Assembly: GCF_024346755.1 (NCBI RefSeq)
Contig: NZ_AP024861.1
Coordinates: 62,001-126,000 of the forward strand
Reading direction: 5' to 3'
DNA: 64,000 nt
Origin: Vibrio aerogenes
GTDB taxonomy: Bacteria; Pseudomonadota; Gammaproteobacteria; Enterobacterales; Vibrionaceae
The notes under the pieces were generated by a model that worked only from the letters and a program-made list of their open reading frames with translations, was not told where the DNA came from and searched no databases. Shown here in pieces: positions 62,275 to 64,000 of this stretch. Both the position numbers and the translations under genes were made by a program. Position 1 is the first letter of the stretch. Each line of letters opens with the position of its first letter.

Positions 62275-62769
62275 ATGAAGACAAAAACAATAACAGTAAA
62301 GAACAATCAAATTGCGCTGGTGATGCAAGCGCGGAAATTATTCAAGGTATTCACCCCCGGTACTTATGCGCTGCGGGAAATGAATGAAACGTCAGAGATT
62401 ATCACAATTGAGACTGACAAATTGTATACAGATGGCTGGCAGGCTGGGCTGCTGGCGAAACACCGGCAGGCACTATTGCCTTATATCGCGTCATACTCGC
62501 TACAGCACAATGAAATCGGATTGTTGTATGTGGATAACATGATGAGCCGGATTCTCAAACCGGGCCAACCCTGCTTTATCGGGAAAAGCATGGAGAACAT
62601 TCGTCTGGAACGGGTTCCTGTCCGTGAGGAGATTGACATCGACCCGGATGTTTTATGGCTGGTATATCAGGCCGGGATGAATGGTGCCGGGAAAGAGAAA
62701 CAGCAGCGGATGCATTGTCCTGATGGTGGCCTTGATCTGCTGGAAGCCCGCGTTAGTTTTTATATCTGA
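62275..62769 (+). CDS. Truncated slipin paralogue (N-terminal module only)
   Basis: 164 residues that align with the first ~135 residues of the preceding slipin: TITVKNNQIALVMQARKLFKVFTPGTYALREMN, LYTDGWQAGLLAKHRQALLPYIASYSLQHNEIGLLYVDNMMSRILKPGQPCFIGKSMENIRLERV. The SPFH core is absent and a short unrelated tail ends it. The frame and start are clean, so it is likely a genuine small gene rather than debris. It may form mixed oligomers with the slipin; inferred. Between slipin and rtcB in the same direction. Confidence 0.75.
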   Translation: MKTKTITVKNNQIALVMQARKLFKVFTPGTYALREMNETSEIITIETDKLYTDGWQAGLLAKHRQALLPYIASYSLQHNEIGLLYVDNMMSRILKPGQPCFIGKSMENIRLERVPVREEIDIDPDVLWLVYQAGMNGAGKEKQQRMHCPDGGLDLLEARVSFYI

Positions 62770-62846
62770 TTTCCCTGAGCAGACGATGTGCTGCCAATGA
62801 AAATGAAAAACCAATCAGGGGAAACAGGCAGAAAAGGATAAACAAT

Positions 62847-64000
62847 ATGTGTGAAAAGAATTTTAATTTAATTGAAAACGACAACAGAACACCAATCAAA
62901 GCATGGACGAAAGGTGTCCCTTTCGAAGATAAAGCACAACAACAACTGGAACGCATTGCGTCAATGAATCTGGTGCATTCTCATATCGCGGTGATGCCGG
63001 ATGTCCATATGGGGAAAGGGGCGACGATTGGTAGTGTCATTCCTTCGGTTGAAGCGGTGATTCCCGCCGCTGTCGGTGTGGATATTGGTTGTGGCATGGT
63101 GGCAACCAAAACCTCTCTGACGGCCAGCCAGCTGCCGGATAACCTTGTTGGTATCCGTCATGCTTTTGAAGCGGCGATTCCGCATGGAAGGACGGTTGGT
63201 CGCGGACGTCGTGACCGCGGGGCGTGGGGAAATATTCCCGGACTGGTGGCAGGAGAGTGGCAGAAACTGGAAGCCCGGTTTGAGCGCATTTGTGAAAAAC
63301 ATCCGGCCATCCGCAAAAGTAATCATGTGAACCATCTGGGAACGATGGGAACCGGGAATCATTTTCTGGAACTATGTCTGGATGAGCATGATGGTGTCTG
63401 GATTATGCTGCACTCCGGAAGCCGGGGCGTAGGGAACCGGATCGGGTCTTATTTTATCGAACTGGCAAAGAAAGAGATGGAACGACATCAGATTCATCTG
63501 CCGGATATGGACCTGGCGTATTTATCCGAAGGGAGTGAATATTTTGATGATTATGTTGAAGCCGTTGAATGGGCTCAGGATTTTGCCGCGAAGAACCGTG
63601 AAATTATGATGTTTAATGCGATTCATGCGCTGCGAAAAGAGATTCCGGTCGCGTTTGAAACCGCAGATCTGGCCGTGAATTGTCATCATAACTATATCTC
63701 CCGCGAGCATCATTTCGGAAAAGACTGTTATGTGACCCGCAAGGGTGCTGTCCGGGCTGAAAAAGGCGAGTTAGGTATTATTCCCGGAAGTATGGGAGCA
63801 CGTTCTTTCATCGTTCGCGGGTTGGGGAACCCGGAAAGCTTTAACAGTTGCAGTCACGGCGCCGGTCGTGTGATGTCGAGAACGAAAGCTAAAAAAGTTT
63901 TCAACATTCAGGATCAGATTGCGGCAACCGAAGGCGTGGAATGCAGAAAGGATGAAGCGGTGATTGATGAGATTCCCCATGCGTATAAAAACATCGATCA
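62847..64000 (+). CDS. rtcB: RNA-splicing ligase RtcB, 3'-truncated by the window edge
   Basis: 384 codons visible of a family length near 408; the frame is open to the last base. Signatures: PDVHMGKGATIGSVIPS, AAVGVDIGCGMVATKT, NHLGTMGTGNHFLELC, IMLHSGSRGVGN, NCHHNYISREHHFGKDC, GSMGARSFIVRGLGNP and the guanylylated-His motif SCSHGAGRVMSRTKA. It seals 2',3'-cyclic-phosphate and 5'-OH RNA ends. Start ATG 62847 behind AAAAGGATA. The cyclase rtcA may follow outside the window. Under RtcR/sigma-54 control by position. Confidence 0.96.
   Translation, partial: MCEKNFNLIENDNRTPIKAWTKGVPFEDKAQQQLERIASMNLVHSHIAVMPDVHMGKGATIGSVIPSVEAVIPAAVGVDIGCGMVATKTSLTASQLPDNLVGIRHAFEAAIPHGRTVGRGRRDRGAWGNIPGLVAGEWQKLEARFERICEKHPAIRKSNHVNHLGTMGTGNHFLELCLDEHDGVWIMLHSGSRGVGNRIGSYFIELAKKEMERHQIHLPDMDLAYLSEGSEYFDDYVEAVEWAQDFAAKNREIMMFNAIHALRKEIPVAFETADLAVNCHHNYISREHHFGKDCYVTRKGAVRAEKGELGIIPGSMGARSFIVRGLGNPESFNSCSHGAGRVMSRTKAKKVFNIQDQIAATEGVECRKDEAVIDEIPHAYKNID

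Overview
The window looks like a stretch of Vibrio chromosome 1 close to the replication origin. ThiH, AsnC, RsmJ, UspA, ferritin and UspB all read as typical Vibrio proteins. The 3' end of thiH carries a perfect 16-bp consensus parS site (TGTTTCACGTGAAACA), an element that sits near the origin in most bacteria. Base composition is moderate, except for one very AT-rich type VI secretion effector gene and an AT-rich peptide-precursor region.

Layout. 1-9.5 kb is core genome: thiH (cut by the left edge), an M24 aminopeptidase, asnC, rsmJ, a DMT permease, uspA, ftnA, uspB and a YhiN-type flavoprotein. 9.5-16.8 kb mixes surface and sensory genes: a HEAT-like membrane protein, a secreted beta-helix protein, an HBM-type chemoreceptor, a phage-repressor-like regulator coupled to a VUT/YhhQ-type transporter, and a methyltransferase. 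16.8-20.5 kb is one giant LRR-Roc-COR-TIR gene whose 23-residue repeats have expanded recently. 20.9-28.5 kb holds an ABC-F ATPase, a DUF2076 protein, a hydroxyarylic-acid decarboxylase locus (subunits C and D, MarR regulator with a 24-bp palindromic operator, LpdD-like accessory protein) and metY. 28.6-38 kb is an auxiliary type VI secretion island on the minus strand: hcp, vgrG, a DUF3289 effector, two DUF943 proteins (one frameshifted), a DUF4123 adaptor and a VasX-like pore-forming effector. 38.4-44.3 kb has a group II PLP decarboxylase, a dCache chemoreceptor, a small unknown and a solute-binding protein.

44.5-52.6 kb is the most novel part: an apparent peptide-modification (RiPP) operon. 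A consensus sigma-70 promoter leads into an unannotated 51-codon gene made almost wholly of three 15-residue repeats (FSVSRSVQKNAANAT type). Then come alternative hairpins, an unknown Cys-rich protein, a divergent DUF692/MNIO-like TIM-barrel protein, a candidate partner protein, an MFS exporter, an acyl-CoA-dehydrogenase-like flavoprotein, an asparagine-synthetase homologue and a NodB-like hydrolase, closed by a terminator.

52.6-64 kb is an RNA-repair island in two blocks. The first is rtcB2-prfH-rnl-HD/Pnk, which should heal and seal broken RNA and rescue damaged ribosomes. The second is rtcR, divergent from a sigma-54-type promoter, a complete tRNA-like gene with a CAU anticodon followed by a duplicated T-arm, a structured RNA segment, a slipin, a truncated slipin paralogue and canonical rtcB (cut by the right edge). 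An isochorismatase-family hydrolase and a LysR regulator lie between the blocks.
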